Below are positions 1-10,208 of a stretch of DNA of 64,000 bases, in pieces. The number at the start of each line of letters is the position of its first letter. Position 1 is the stretch's first letter. Position numbers and translations under genes: made by a program. The notes beneath the pieces were generated by a model that had not been told where the DNA came from, searched no databases, and saw only the letters and a program-made list of their open reading frames with translations. This stretch comes from Castellaniella caeni NBRC 101664 (GTDB taxonomy: Bacteria; Pseudomonadota; Gammaproteobacteria; Burkholderiales; Burkholderiaceae_B), in assembly GCF_001592225.1 (NCBI RefSeq), contig NZ_BCWN01000001.1, positions 62,001-126,000 of the forward strand. The letters are read 5' to 3'.

Positions 1-3000
1 GCTGGTGAGTTCGGTGGCGTGCTTGGTCGCCAAGCGTAGACCCAGGTCAGGCAGAGCATCACGCATCGCCGCCGACGACCTACCCCACTCATCCAAATAA
101 TCATCCAACGCGCGGATCTTGTCAGCAAGCGTGGCCGCCGTTGCTTCAACGACCGCGCGAACGAATCTGAGGCGCTCGGCGGGAGAGCTTGCTCGCTTGG
201 CCAGATCGACCAGTGTCCGGACCGGCCAGCGCCGCCCCGACTCGTCAATCTTCTCGTTGAGGATCTGACGGTCAATGCCGTCCGGAGTCGTGAGGTCCAC
301 CGGGAAGGCGGGCGGTAGCTCCGCCGCGGTCGGCGGGGGTATGACCGCTTGTGATTTGGACTTGGGGCCTAGGCGAGCAAGCAGGCCTTCGATGCGTGCT
401 CGAGCTCGGGAAGCGGCAGGAAGGCTGCGCTCAGCGAGGTTTTGTAGCCGTTCGATCGTCTCCCGTGCTGGGGACAGTTGATCCTCGCGATCGATCTCGA
501 TCAGCAGGAGATCAAAGAACCATTCCCGTCGTTCTTTAGGCAGGCGGCTAATGATCTCTGACGCGAAGTCCGAGACACGCCACGTCCAGGTTTCGACCGG
601 TGCAGCCAAGCCAAACAGAGCGACGGCGGCTTCGACAGAAAGCTTCGAGTCACGAACGAGGACAGTTAATGCGGGGCCGAGTGACAGTCCGAGCCGAACA
701 GCGTCGCGATCGTCCAGCCGTGCCAGCGTAGCCAACGTCGCCCGCCCAGCGACCGGCACCATCGTTTTCGCGTATTCAGTCCAAGGGAATTTGCCATCCT
801 CGTTCTGATTCAGCTCAAGGATACGTGCCAAGGTATGCGCCGCCGCCGGCGGTAGTTCGGGACCCGAATAGCGGCCGGTCAACTCCAGCAAGTGGTTGGT
901 ACGATCGAAGTCATCCGAGCCGATAGCCTCGGCAAGATCGAGCGCACGGCGAAAATAGGCCGCGGCCTCGTCAGTGCTTACTCGCCAGACTGCGCGAGCG
1001 AGACTACCGTAGGCTGAGATTCTGGATCCGACATCGGTATCGAGCTGGATCCTGCGTTCAACATGGCCGGCAAGGAGGAGTGCAGCATCATGGCATTGGG
1101 GAACGCATGACAGTCGAGCAACCACATTGGTCAGCTCCGGCGTGAATAGGCCTGGCGCACTCGCTGCCCACTCGACCATGCGCTTCGCAAGGGTGGCATT
1201 GAGCGCACCTAACGCGTCGGCAAGATCGAAAATGACTCGGAAACCGTTCCGTGCGAGATACGCCTTCCCGTCCCGATACGGATAGTCGGATGACTTCTCA
1301 ACATCACGGACAAGCCGATCAAACGCCGCGGCCACCATCTCATCCCGCATCTCTCCATGGGGCGGGCGAATGATGTCGGCGACATCCTGCGCATAGTTCA
1401 GCATCGGTTGTATCCGGCCGCTAAGCGTGCGCGAATAGTCCGATCGCTTCTCCTCATCGAGTCCGCCACGCCGCTTCCGTCGGCGCCGAGTGCCATCGAA
1501 CGTCGGAGCGGCCAGCTTCTGGTCAAGTACCCGGCTGAAGGTCGCCGCGCCCCGCGACCGAGCGCTTGTAGGCACCAGTTCGATGAATTCCGTCGGCACT
1601 AGGTCGATCAAAGCGGCGCGCTTCCGGCTCAAGGCGGCTCGAACACCAGCGGCCAGCACGGTCACTTGGACCGTGCGGTCAGCCGGATACTGACTTGAAT
1701 AGTCATAAATGCCAGGCGACGTAAGTGCAGCTCCAGCGAGGATGCTTGCTGCCTCCTTTTCCATGCCGAGCTCTATTGCCAGCGCCGATGCCAGTACGCT
1801 GCCCATCGCCAAGTCTCCGCTTTTGCCATCCGCAGAAGCTGCCGCAGCAAGTGCCGCGACAAGTCTTCCGGCGTGGGATGGATCTCGGCCGACGAATGGA
1901 AGCGCGGCGGCGTAGAGTGCGCGAGACGGCAGTCGGCAACGCAACAGCCGCGTTGCGATGCGCGTCTTGGGCGGATGCGTCGAATGCTGGTGTCGATCCA
2001 GGAGATCGAACAAGTCCTGAAATTTGGCGAAGGCCACACCGTCGTCTCGACGGGCAAAGAACTCTGCGACGCGCACGTCATTGCCTGCCAGCATCTCTAC
2101 ATAGGCGAAGCCCACATCGTCCCACTGCCTGGAGATGCTCGATTCGTTAAAACGTGTGCTGCGTCTGGTATGCGCGGCCCAATTGTGCCAATCGATGGAT
2201 CGCCGAGCGTGGCGACGGGCCTCGTCTCGGTCACCAGCGAAGACGTTTGCAAGCGCAAGAGCGGCGTGCTTCCCCCCAGGCCAGCCAACGTGGGTCGCGG
2301 AAAGCCGTCGCAAAGCTTCGGGGTCGCCTGTCACGGCGGCGAGATCAGGATGCTCGTAAAGGAAGCGGTCGGATCGCTCATGGCCCGCGGCAACGAGCGA
2401 CGCTTCCAGCAGCAGGCGCAGAAGATCGTCGCGCCGGTTCAACTGCCCCGCCAATGCTATCGCGGCAGTGATTCGCGACAGACGGATGTCGCGTATGCTT
2501 ACCTGTGAAGCGCCCGGAGGAACGCGCAGGTCGTAGGCCAGTTGGATGAGCCGATCGGCATCGCGTAGCGAGGTGAGCAACGCGGGTAGTGCCCGGGCTG
2601 CATAGTTTGAAGTGAGCTGGCGTTCTTGGAGAGCGGCGAGAATGCGATCTCGGCCCGCTTGGCTCGCGCCGTAGCTCGATCGGATCAGGGTCTCGGTCGG
2701 TTCGTCTCGGAACATCAACCCGTGTGGCGTCCTCTCAAGCAAAGGGGCTAGGTCAGCCGCGAAACTCTCAACCTGCTCCGTGATCAAGCCGTGTGCTACA
2801 GCCAGCTCTTCAATGGGAACTGGAGGCACCAACAAGGCAATGCCTGTGAGCAGGAGATCAATGTCTGCATCGCTTGCACCGCGAGCGCGTGCGGCTTCGC
2901 GCGCTTCGGCAAGACGCTTGCGAAGCAGCACGTCAAGCAGATCTTGCTGCTCTCCCGGGGCGTCAGGAAAAGACACGGGGTCAAACGGCCGTCCAGTCGC

Positions 3001-4503
3001 TATCAGGTTGTCGAGACAGCGGGGATTGCGACCGGATCGTGTCAGCAAAGCGGCGATCTCGTCAGCCGAAGCGTCCGGTACGCGTCGCTCAACGAGGGAA
3101 CGCACTTCCGCGTCAGTGAACAGCGGAACTGCGAAAGACCGGTGCGAGGCACCCCCAGTTGCCAGCGCGAGCCGTTCAGGCCGGCACGATGCGACAAGGC
3201 GAGCGCCGTCAATCGGATCAACGCTGATGCTGCGCATGAGAAGGTGTGCGAACGATGATGTCGCGGTATCCAGCGCGGCAAGCCCGGCGTGGTCGATCGC
3301 GTCGAGCACCAGTGAAACACATGCATCGCTGCGAGTTCGCCGAGCTGTTTCCACCGCCTGGGCGAGCCGTCGGCGGAACGCCCTCAGCAAGCTCGTGACA
3401 TCCGCCACAGGCAACAGAATGTCGCACAGCCCCTGCCCGGCCATGAGATTGGCAAGATGGACAAGCGTCCTTTCTGGGCGGTGCCGGCCGTCGGCAGGAT
3501 CCCGCCAACGGCCGGCGCCAAAGCCATCAAAGAGCACCACGGGGCCATCAGCTCGCAATCGGTCAGCGAGGCCTTGCATCAATACCGTCTTGCCCATCCC
3601 GCCAGCGGCATGAACAACAAGAGGAAGACCAGGTTCGCGGGCGAGAGTTGCAATGTCACCAAGAACGTCGCGCTGAATGACGACATCAACCTCGGGAAAC
3701 GAGTCAGGCGTGGGATACAGGCGATCCTCGTGTCCCACGCCCAACTCAGCCAGAACCGCTACCCGATCAACTCGTTTGTCCGTCTCGCTACCGGGGCCGG
3801 CCTTGATCCTGATGAGATTCCTCAGCTTGAGCAGGCGTTTCTCCGCATCCGGATCCCCTGGTTCGCCCCATGCGGCGAGCGTTGTGGAAATCGCACGCTC
3901 CGCCTCGGTCAAGCTTCCCTTGCTGCCAGCCAACTCCAATCGCCGCAGCAGGTCAGCAATGGGATGGGGGTAGTCTTTCAGGGTTTGTGCAATCCGCCCT
4001 GCTTGGCGGGCAATATCACCAGTTTCTTGTGTACCCGCGACGACCGCTGAGATTGCCTTCGCCAAGTTCTCGTGGATGGGCCTGTTCGTTGCAAACTCAT
4101 AGCGGACCACGGCGAGAACATGATCATCACCATGGGTCGCCCGCAGCTCGGCATCGGTCGTGGCAAACTTGCCAAGAGTCGATGCTAGGTCAGCAGCGCG
4201 AACTGCCGTGTCAGCGCTTGCGATCGAATACTTGAACTGGACGACCTCGACTCGATCCGCCCGTGCAACATCGGTTGCGCCGTAGTACCGGACAAGATCG
4301 GCAATCTCTACCGCGCCAGTCCCCAAACTCTGCTCGTCTTGCTCGTCGAAACCCTCAAGCGTGATCGCTGTAAGGTCGGTGGATGGAGGAAGGAGTTCAA
4401 GAGCGGTGCGTGCGGCCCAAGCTTCATGAAAAGCATGGCCTGCCTTTGACGCTCGAACTTTGTCGATTTCTATTGGCGTTGTGCTGGTATCGTCATCACT
4501 CAT
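1..4503 (-). CDS. Large Avs-like STAND NTPase, 3' end beyond window
   Basis: An uninterrupted minus-strand frame runs from an ATG at 4503 to base 1 (1501 codons) with no stop, so the C-terminus is outside the window. Residues 1-150 look like a restriction-type nuclease domain: an N-terminal FHEAWAAR helix, an EIADLV strand with D69, and EVVQFKYS with Q89-x-K91 (a D...QxK pattern). Residues 297-310 carry a Walker A (GGMGKT, 301-306), residues 396-406 a Walker B (SLVLDAIDHA), and about 437-443 an ASCRPE sensor-like motif, followed by a FTDAEV / GRNPRCLDNL segment typical of STAND/NACHT modules. From about residue 520 the protein is helical and TPR-like (for example YFRRALDLAEAIGSDD near 1180). 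This order (nuclease, STAND, long helical sensor) matches antiviral Avs-type proteins. It starts 40 nt after the HTH gene; no good Shine-Dalgarno is visible. Antiphage function is inference; the domain order is read directly. Confidence 0.8.
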   Translation of the reverse strand, partial: MSDDDTSTTPIEIDKVRASKAGHAFHEAWAARTALELLPPSTDLTAITLEGFDEQDEQSLGTGAVEIADLVRYYGATDVARADRVEVVQFKYSIASADTAVRAADLASTLGKFATTDAELRATHGDDHVLAVVRYEFATNRPIHENLAKAISAVVAGTQETGDIARQAGRIAQTLKDYPHPIADLLRRLELAGSKGSLTEAERAISTTLAAWGEPGDPDAEKRLLKLRNLIRIKAGPGSETDKRVDRVAVLAELGVGHEDRLYPTPDSFPEVDVVIQRDVLGDIATLAREPGLPLVVHAAGGMGKTVLMQGLADRLRADGPVVLFDGFGAGRWRDPADGRHRPERTLVHLANLMAGQGLCDILLPVADVTSLLRAFRRRLAQAVETARRTRSDACVSLVLDAIDHAGLAALDTATSSFAHLLMRSISVDPIDGARLVASCRPERLALATGGASHRSFAVPLFTDAEVRSLVERRVPDASADEIAALLTRSGRNPRCLDNLIATGRPFDPVSFPDAPGEQQDLLDVLLRKRLAEAREAARARGASDADIDLLLTGIALLVPPVPIEELAVAHGLITEQVESFAADLAPLLERTPHGLMFRDEPTETLIRSSYGASQAGRDRILAALQERQLTSNYAARALPALLTSLRDADRLIQLAYDLRVPPGASQVSIRDIRLSRITAAIALAGQLNRRDDLLRLLLEASLVAAGHERSDRFLYEHPDLAAVTGDPEALRRLSATHVGWPGGKHAALALANVFAGDRDEARRHARRSIDWHNWAAHTRRSTRFNESSISRQWDDVGFAYVEMLAGNDVRVAEFFARRDDGVAFAKFQDLFDLLDRHQHSTHPPKTRIATRLLRCRLPSRALYAAALPFVGRDPSHAGRLVAALAAAASADGKSGDLAMGSVLASALAIELGMEKEAASILAGAALTSPGIYDYSSQYPADRTVQVTVLAAGVRAALSRKRAALIDLVPTEFIELVPTSARSRGAATFSRVLDQKLAAPTFDGTRRRRKRRGGLDEEKRSDYSRTLSGRIQPMLNYAQDVADIIRPPHGEMRDEMVAAAFDRLVRDVEKSSDYPYRDGKAYLARNGFRVIFDLADALGALNATLAKRMVEWAASAPGLFTPELTNVVARLSCVPQCHDAALLLAGHVERRIQLDTDVGSRISAYGSLARAVWRVSTDEAAAYFRRALDLAEAIGSDDFDRTNHLLELTGRYSGPELPPAAAHTLARILELNQNEDGKFPWTEYAKTMVPVAGRATLATLARLDDRDAVRLGLSLGPALTVLVRDSKLSVEAAVALFGLAAPVETWTWRVSDFASEIISRLPKERREWFFDLLLIEIDREDQLSPARETIERLQNLAERSLPAASRARARIEGLLARLGPKSKSQAVIPPPTAAELPPAFPVDLTTPDGIDRQILNEKIDESGRRWPVRTLVDLAKRASSPAERLRFVRAVVEATAATLADKIRALDDYLDEWGRSSAAMRDALPDLGLRLATKHATELTS

Positions 4504-4543
4504 GATCGGCTTGATTCACATAATCCATGCGGTCGTATCTGCG

Positions 4544-5068
4544 TCACCCAACCAAGACTTCCAGTGCCTTGGACGCCGAACGCGGCAAGCGTCGCCCCTC
4601 CTTCGCAAGATTGACCTGCAAGGCTACACGTGCTACGTCCAGCACATCCTCGGCCAGCGAATAACTGCCCTTGGCCTGCAACCAGGCCAGCACATCCACC
4701 AAGTGCCAGATCGAAGTGCTGCCTTCGTGCACCGGGGCCGGAAAACTGCCCGAATGGGCCAGCATCAGCTTGCGCATGTTCTGCCGCGACATGCCCACGA
4801 TGTCCGCCACGTCGGTCAGCCCAACCAGATCCGGCGCCACTTCAATCAGCGTGGCCGACGGCACGGCACGACGCACATCCGCCAGCGCACTGCGCACGGC
4901 AGCCTCCGCGTTGGCCGCGTCGCGGGTGAACTCCAGCGCCAACCGTCCTGGTTGCCCGATACCGACCAAGGCATCGTCGCAGCCGGCTTCACCCAGGCGC
5001 TCGACCAGCGCATCCGAGTCGCGGTCGTCAGCGGCGAGTTGGTACTTCAAGGTGAAGGTGTATTCCAT
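4544..5068 (-). CDS. AlpA/MerR-like HTH protein, putative antitoxin/regulator
   Basis: 174 residues. The start MEYTFTLKYQ is chosen because an AAGGAG ribosome site sits just upstream, overlapping the end of the preceding gene; the open frame extends further 5' but that part overlaps the HicA-like gene. Residues 1-75 form an alpha/beta domain (residues 43-75 include LALEFTRDA and a helix). Residues 83-131 are a winged helix-turn-helix of the AlpA/MerR kind (GLTDVADIVGMSRQNMRKLM, then SFPAPVHEGSTSIWHLVDV). Only 4 nt separate it from the HicA-like gene, so the two are probably translated together as a toxin-antitoxin-like pair, and the palindrome near 5381 may be its operator. An alternative is an excisionase-type factor of the element, since AlpA-like folds serve that role. 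The DNA-binding call is firm; the antitoxin role is inference. Confidence 0.65.
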   Translation of the reverse strand: MEYTFTLKYQLAADDRDSDALVERLGEAGCDDALVGIGQPGRLALEFTRDAANAEAAVRSALADVRRAVPSATLIEVAPDLVGLTDVADIVGMSRQNMRKLMLAHSGSFPAPVHEGSTSIWHLVDVLAWLQAKGSYSLAEDVLDVARVALQVNLAKEGRRLPRSASKALEVLVG

Positions 5069-5072
5069 CGCG

Positions 5073-5348
5073 CTACTCCTTGGCACCATCGTAAGCCTCG
5101 TGCTGCCTGCGGTGCGTGGTGCAGTTGTCCACGACGCGCCGCAAGGCACGAGCGTGGTTTCCGGGGTTCTTCGGCGTGCTCCACACACTGGTAATGCAGA
5201 ACTCGCCGCAGCGGCATTCCTCATCGTTGTACGGGCAGTAAATCCGCCCCCAGGCATGGCTGCCGCCGACTTCGACGCGCCAGCCCTGCCCTTCGGCGTG
5301 CCTGAGAGCTTCCTCGACCACTTTCTTCGGGTGTGAGGGGCGAGCCAT
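5073..5348 (-). CDS. HicA-like small protein, putative toxin
   Basis: 91 residues, with GGAGG six bases before its ATG. The order is an amphipathic helix (HPKKVVEEALRHAEGQGW), a strand, a GGSHAW motif with His31, a cysteine-containing loop, then ITSVWSTPKNPGNHARALRR. This resembles HicA mRNA interferases, which have a dsRBD-like fold and a catalytic His in a GSH motif. Unlike ordinary HicA (about 60 residues) it has four cysteines (C38, C45, C47, C51) in the middle, possibly a small zinc site. It is followed after 4 nt by the HTH gene, the usual HicA-then-antitoxin order. Ribonuclease activity is inferred from the motif alone; it could be a HicA-derived regulator. Confidence 0.55.
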   Translation of the reverse strand: MARPSHPKKVVEEALRHAEGQGWRVEVGGSHAWGRIYCPYNDEECRCGEFCITSVWSTPKNPGNHARALRRVVDNCTTHRRQHEAYDGAKE

Positions 5349-5542
5349 CAGTAGCCTCCAGTATGAGGATGGGTCACGAAGTTGTCAAGTGACAACCAAC
5401 CCAAGACAGGATCAGGCCGCGTCCCGCCCAGTCCAACCAGCGAGAAGTTCAGATTTCCTGGTTTTCGATCACTCACAGTGACCTTTTCACCAAAAAAGTA
5501 AACCTGACGCAGCCCAGCAAAGACCAATTCGAAGCGAACCAT
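5348..5542 (-). CDS. Possible small ORF after integrase
   Basis: 64 codons from an ATG 11 bases after the integrase stop, with a G-rich stretch upstream. Its stop overlaps the HicA-like start as TGATG. I recognise no family in the product (MVRFELVFAGLRQVYFFGEK and onward). The overlap favours a real coupled gene. Against it, the candidate promoter and palindrome at 5360-5396 lie inside the frame, which suggests non-coding DNA. Low confidence. Confidence 0.2.
   Translation of the reverse strand: MVRFELVFAGLRQVYFFGEKVTVSDRKPGNLNFSLVGLGGTRPDPVLGWLSLDNFVTHPHTGGY
5360..5396 (-). promoter_or_regulatory. Promoter and palindromic operator of HicA-like module
   Basis: On the minus strand TTGACA (5388-5383) and CATACT (5365-5360) are 17 bases apart, a good sigma-70 pair just ahead of the HicA-like gene. 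The -35 lies inside the palindrome GTTGTCA-AG-TGACAAC (5381-5396). A palindrome over the -35 is what an autoregulated toxin-antitoxin promoter looks like. The predicted start is very close to the ATG, so the leader would be short. Confidence 0.45.
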
Positions 5543-5553
5543 GGTGCGGCCCC

Positions 5554-6810
5554 CTACGCGATCGCGCTCAACGCCGGCACGACCACGTTCCTCGGCATCA
5601 GCTTCGGTATGTAGGTCTGTCCGGCACCCCAGGCATCGACCAGGTTGGCCCACTCTTGCAGCATGTGGCGCCGCTGCTTGGCGTACTCGGCCTTGTTGTA
5701 GACCGAGCGGGAGGAACGCCCCTCCTCGTGCGCCAAGCACTTTTCGATCCAGTCGCGGTTGAAGCCGATTTCGTTCAACAGCGTCGAGCCAGTACGGCGG
5801 AGGTCGTGGACGGTGAACGGCTGCAACGGCAGACCTTTGGCCTTGGCGCCTTCCGCCACGAGCATCGTGATGCGATTCAAAGTCGCATTGGACATGCACT
5901 TCAGTGGATCGTAGCGAGAAGGGAAAACGAAGCTTGAGCCCGCCGCGCAGGCGTGCAGCGTGACGAAAATGTCGAGCGCTTGAGTCGACAGGTAGGCCAC
6001 GTGTGGGTTGCGCCCCTTCATCCGCTGCTTCGGAATCGTCCAGGTCTTGCGCTCGAAATTGACCTCATCCCAGGTGGCTTGAATCAATTCGCTCTTGCGC
6101 ACCAGCGTCAGCAGGATCAAGCGCAGCGCCAGCTTGATGGTCGGATAGGTCGCCACCGACTCCAACTGCTGCACCATCAGCCGGATTTCCAGCGGCGACA
6201 GGGCGCGATCTTTTGGGACGAAGGTCGCGATCGACGACGCCCGCACGCTGTCGGCGGGGTTGTCCACCTTTTCGCCGTGGGCGATGGCGTAGACGTAGAC
6301 CTGCTTCACGATGTCACGAATCTGCACCGCCGTGGCCGGCGCACCGCGTTCCTTGACCTTGTTGCACAAGGCCCGCAGGTCCTCGGGTTGGATTTCGATC
6401 AGCAGGCGGTTGCGGAAGACCGGCAGGATGTCCCGGTCGATGATGTGCTTGCGCATGGCGCGGGTGCTGTCGGCCAATCGGGCATTGGTCAGCCATGTGT
6501 CCAACGCCGTGCCGAAGGTCTCGATGGCGGTCACCCGGCGTTTGGCACGCTGCTTTTCGAGCGCAGGCGACACGCCCTGGAGCACGGTCTTGCGCGCTTC
6601 CAGGAGCAGTTCACGCGCCATCGCCAGCGAGATGCCGCCGGGGCCGTAGCGTCCGAGGGTCAGCGTCTCGCGGCGACCGTGGAGGCGGTAGTCATAGCGG
6701 AAGGTGACGGTACCGCTGGGCGATACCGTCACGTACATTCCATTCCGATCAGAAGCCTTATAAATCTTGGACTTAGGCTTCAGGTTACGCAGTGCAGCGT
6801 CGGTGAGCAT
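5554..6810 (-). CDS. int: P4-type tyrosine recombinase (integrase)
   Basis: 418 residues. The N-terminal part (about 1-90) is the arm-binding domain of P4-like integrases (LTDAALRNLKPKSKIYKASD, then TLGRYGPGGISLAMARE). The central core-binding domain is about 95-185. The catalytic domain has Arg238 (LVRKSEL), His335-x-x-Arg338 (HDLRRTG), His361 (LAHEEG) and the probable nucleophile Tyr371 (SVYNKAEY). All key residues are present and the length is normal, so the enzyme should be active. Its start lies 310 bases from the end of guaA, with repeated short motifs between that are probably its own binding sites. It catalyses site-specific insertion and excision of the element, here at the 3' end of guaA. 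The element genes 1-5348 follow on the same strand. Confidence 0.93.
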   Translation of the reverse strand: MLTDAALRNLKPKSKIYKASDRNGMYVTVSPSGTVTFRYDYRLHGRRETLTLGRYGPGGISLAMARELLLEARKTVLQGVSPALEKQRAKRRVTAIETFGTALDTWLTNARLADSTRAMRKHIIDRDILPVFRNRLLIEIQPEDLRALCNKVKERGAPATAVQIRDIVKQVYVYAIAHGEKVDNPADSVRASSIATFVPKDRALSPLEIRLMVQQLESVATYPTIKLALRLILLTLVRKSELIQATWDEVNFERKTWTIPKQRMKGRNPHVAYLSTQALDIFVTLHACAAGSSFVFPSRYDPLKCMSNATLNRITMLVAEGAKAKGLPLQPFTVHDLRRTGSTLLNEIGFNRDWIEKCLAHEEGRSSRSVYNKAEYAKQRRHMLQEWANLVDAWGAGQTYIPKLMPRNVVVPALSAIA

Positions 6811-6836
6811 CGTGGTTTCCTCCGGCTTGTGACGGC

Positions 6837-7102
6837 TTTACCGTCAGGTTTTACCGTCAGGGACCAGGAAACATGTTGATGCTCGGAAAGCCGCATGACA
6901 CCAGCATTCCAGAGGTGGCTTTTACCGTCAAAGACGGTAAAAGTCTGAATAGTCAACGAGCGGGTCTTAATTCAGCCTCGATTTTTACCGTCAGCACTAT
7001 CGCCAACTTATTTTGCTGGCCGGCGATAGCCACCGATAGCTGCCGTGACGCATCTTCTTCTAAATCAACACGTTACGTCAGTTTTTCGATAGCTGGCGAT
7101 AG
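6837..7102. repeat. Two families of short repeats, probable integrase arm sites
   Basis: The gene-free stretch 6811-7120 holds TTTTACCGTCA at 6849-6859, 6920-6930 and 6983-6993, a copy lacking the first T at 6837-6846, and an inverted copy at 6933-6942, so that 6920-6942 is a palindrome. Nearer guaA is a second family, GGCGATAG at 7022-7029 and 7095-7102, an inverted copy at 6997-7004 and GATAG variants at 7035 and 7088. Several copies of two motifs between an integrase and its attachment site are typical of arm-type and excisionase sites. They may also repress int, since the first family sits right before its start. Confidence 0.6.
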
Positions 7103-7120
7103 GCCTCGAGGGACCTAAAT

Positions 7121-8713
<1,593 letters not shown>

Positions 8714-8930
8714 GGTGATGCTCTGGGAGGCTGTTCAAGGCGTTAATGTAACCCATGCGCGGTTGCGCTTCCACGCACAATCGCGAGGCCACCCCCTATC
8801 GGGGCCACACAGTTGCCGACGCGCGGCTGCTGACAAAGACCCGGTACAACCGTTACAGTAAGTACGTCCGCGCCGGGCGCAACCGCCCACGGCCAGGCAC
8901 GACCCGACCAGCCATCAAAACCGTCCGCCC

Positions 8931-10166
8931 ATGACCGTACGTTCCCACTTCGTTTCCATGCCTTTTGCGGGCCTGCTGGCCCTGGCTGTCGCCATGGGCA
9001 TCGGCCGCTTCGCCTTCACCCCCGTGCTGCCCATGATGCAGGCCGACCTCGGCACTACCCTGGCGCAGGGCGGCTGGCTCGCCAGCGCCAACTACCTCGG
9101 CTATCTGCTGGGCGCCTTGCTGGTCACGCACCTGAACACCTCGCCCGCCTCGCTGCTGCGCTGGGGCCTGTGGCTGGTCGTGCTCACCACGGCGGCCATG
9201 GGGGTGGATACTCACTGGGCGGGGTGGCTGATCTGGCGCCTGCTGGCGGGCATTGCCAGCGCCTGGGCACTGATCGGCACGGCGTCTTTGTGCATCGCGC
9301 GGCTCAACGCCAGCGGGCAGGCCGAACGCAGCGGCGTGGTCTTCGCGGGCGTGGGCTGCGGCATCACCTTTGCCGGCCTGGCCTGTATGATCCTCACACT
9401 GTCCAACACCAGCGCCTCGCACGCCTGGCTGTGGCTGGCCGCCGCGGCGCTGCTGGGTCTGGTCGGGGCATCCATGCTGTGGCGCACGCCGATCACCGAA
9501 GCGCCGCCGCAGCCCGCAGCAGCGCCGCAGCCCGCCGCGGCGCAGCAGGCCGCCACAGCCAAGGAAGACACCAAGGAAGGCGCGCCAAATGCCGTCACGC
9601 AGGCGCCGCCACTGCACTGGGGGCTTATCCTCTGCTACGGGGTGTACGGGTTCGGCTACATCCTGCCGGCCACATTTCTGCCCGCCCAGGCGCGCCTGCT
9701 GGTTCCCGACCCTTGGCTGTTCAGCCTCGCGTGGCCGGTCTTCGGCATCGCCGGGGCCTGTTCGACGCTGGTCGCCAGCCGCCTGGCCCGCCGCTTCGCG
9801 CGGCCCCAGATCTGGGCCGGAGCACAGATCGTCATGGCGGTGGGCGTCCTGATGCCCGCCGTCTGGCACGCGCTGCCCGCCATCCTCATCGCCGCGCTGT
9901 GCGTGGGCAGCACCTTTATGGTCATCACCATGGTGGGCCTGCAAGAAGCGCAGGCCGCCGTCGGTGCCGCCGGGGCCAAGCGCCAGATGGCCGCCATGAC
10001 GGCCTCGTTCGCCCTGGGGCAGCTGATCGGGCCGATCTTCTTCAGCCTGACGCACCAATGGTTTGGCGCACCACTGGAATTTGCTCTGGTCATGGGCACG
10101 CTGGGCCTGGTGGCGGGCGCCCTGCCCATCTTGCGGCTGTCTACGCGGCAACCCGACGCGGCCTGA
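8931..10166 (+). CDS. YbfB/YjiJ-family MFS transporter
   Basis: 411 residues with about 12 predicted membrane segments. The opening (LAVAMGIGRFAFTPVLPMMQ) is characteristic of the YbfB/YjiJ branch of the major facilitator superfamily. The middle loop (about 190-220) is an Ala/Pro/Gln-rich linker between the two six-helix halves. It is an inner-membrane transporter of unknown substrate. It starts 217 bases from guaA on the opposite strand, and a hydrolase gene follows 42 bases downstream with its own ribosome site, so the two may be cotranscribed. No clear Shine-Dalgarno precedes the chosen ATG, and a slightly different start is possible. Confidence 0.85.
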   Translation: MTVRSHFVSMPFAGLLALAVAMGIGRFAFTPVLPMMQADLGTTLAQGGWLASANYLGYLLGALLVTHLNTSPASLLRWGLWLVVLTTAAMGVDTHWAGWLIWRLLAGIASAWALIGTASLCIARLNASGQAERSGVVFAGVGCGITFAGLACMILTLSNTSASHAWLWLAAAALLGLVGASMLWRTPITEAPPQPAAAPQPAAAQQAATAKEDTKEGAPNAVTQAPPLHWGLILCYGVYGFGYILPATFLPAQARLLVPDPWLFSLAWPVFGIAGACSTLVASRLARRFARPQIWAGAQIVMAVGVLMPAVWHALPAILIAALCVGSTFMVITMVGLQEAQAAVGAAGAKRQMAAMTASFALGQLIGPIFFSLTHQWFGAPLEFALVMGTLGLVAGALPILRLSTRQPDAA

Positions 10167-10208
10167 ACAAGGCTGCGCGTACCAGGCCCACCCTCACAGG
10201 AGACTGCC

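Noticed and set aside
5348-5899. 183-codon minus-strand frame overlapping the integrase 3' end
   Set aside because: The upstream two thirds overlap int in another frame; only the last 64 codons remain as a weak candidate.
6837-7102. Repeats before the integrase considered as a CRISPR array
   Set aside because: Repeats are only 8-11 bases, irregularly spaced and in both orientations; no cas genes.
8853-10151. A 432-codon minus-strand frame opposite the MFS transporter
   Set aside because: Composition (Gln/Arg/Gly repeats) and lack of motifs mark it as the shadow of the MFS gene.
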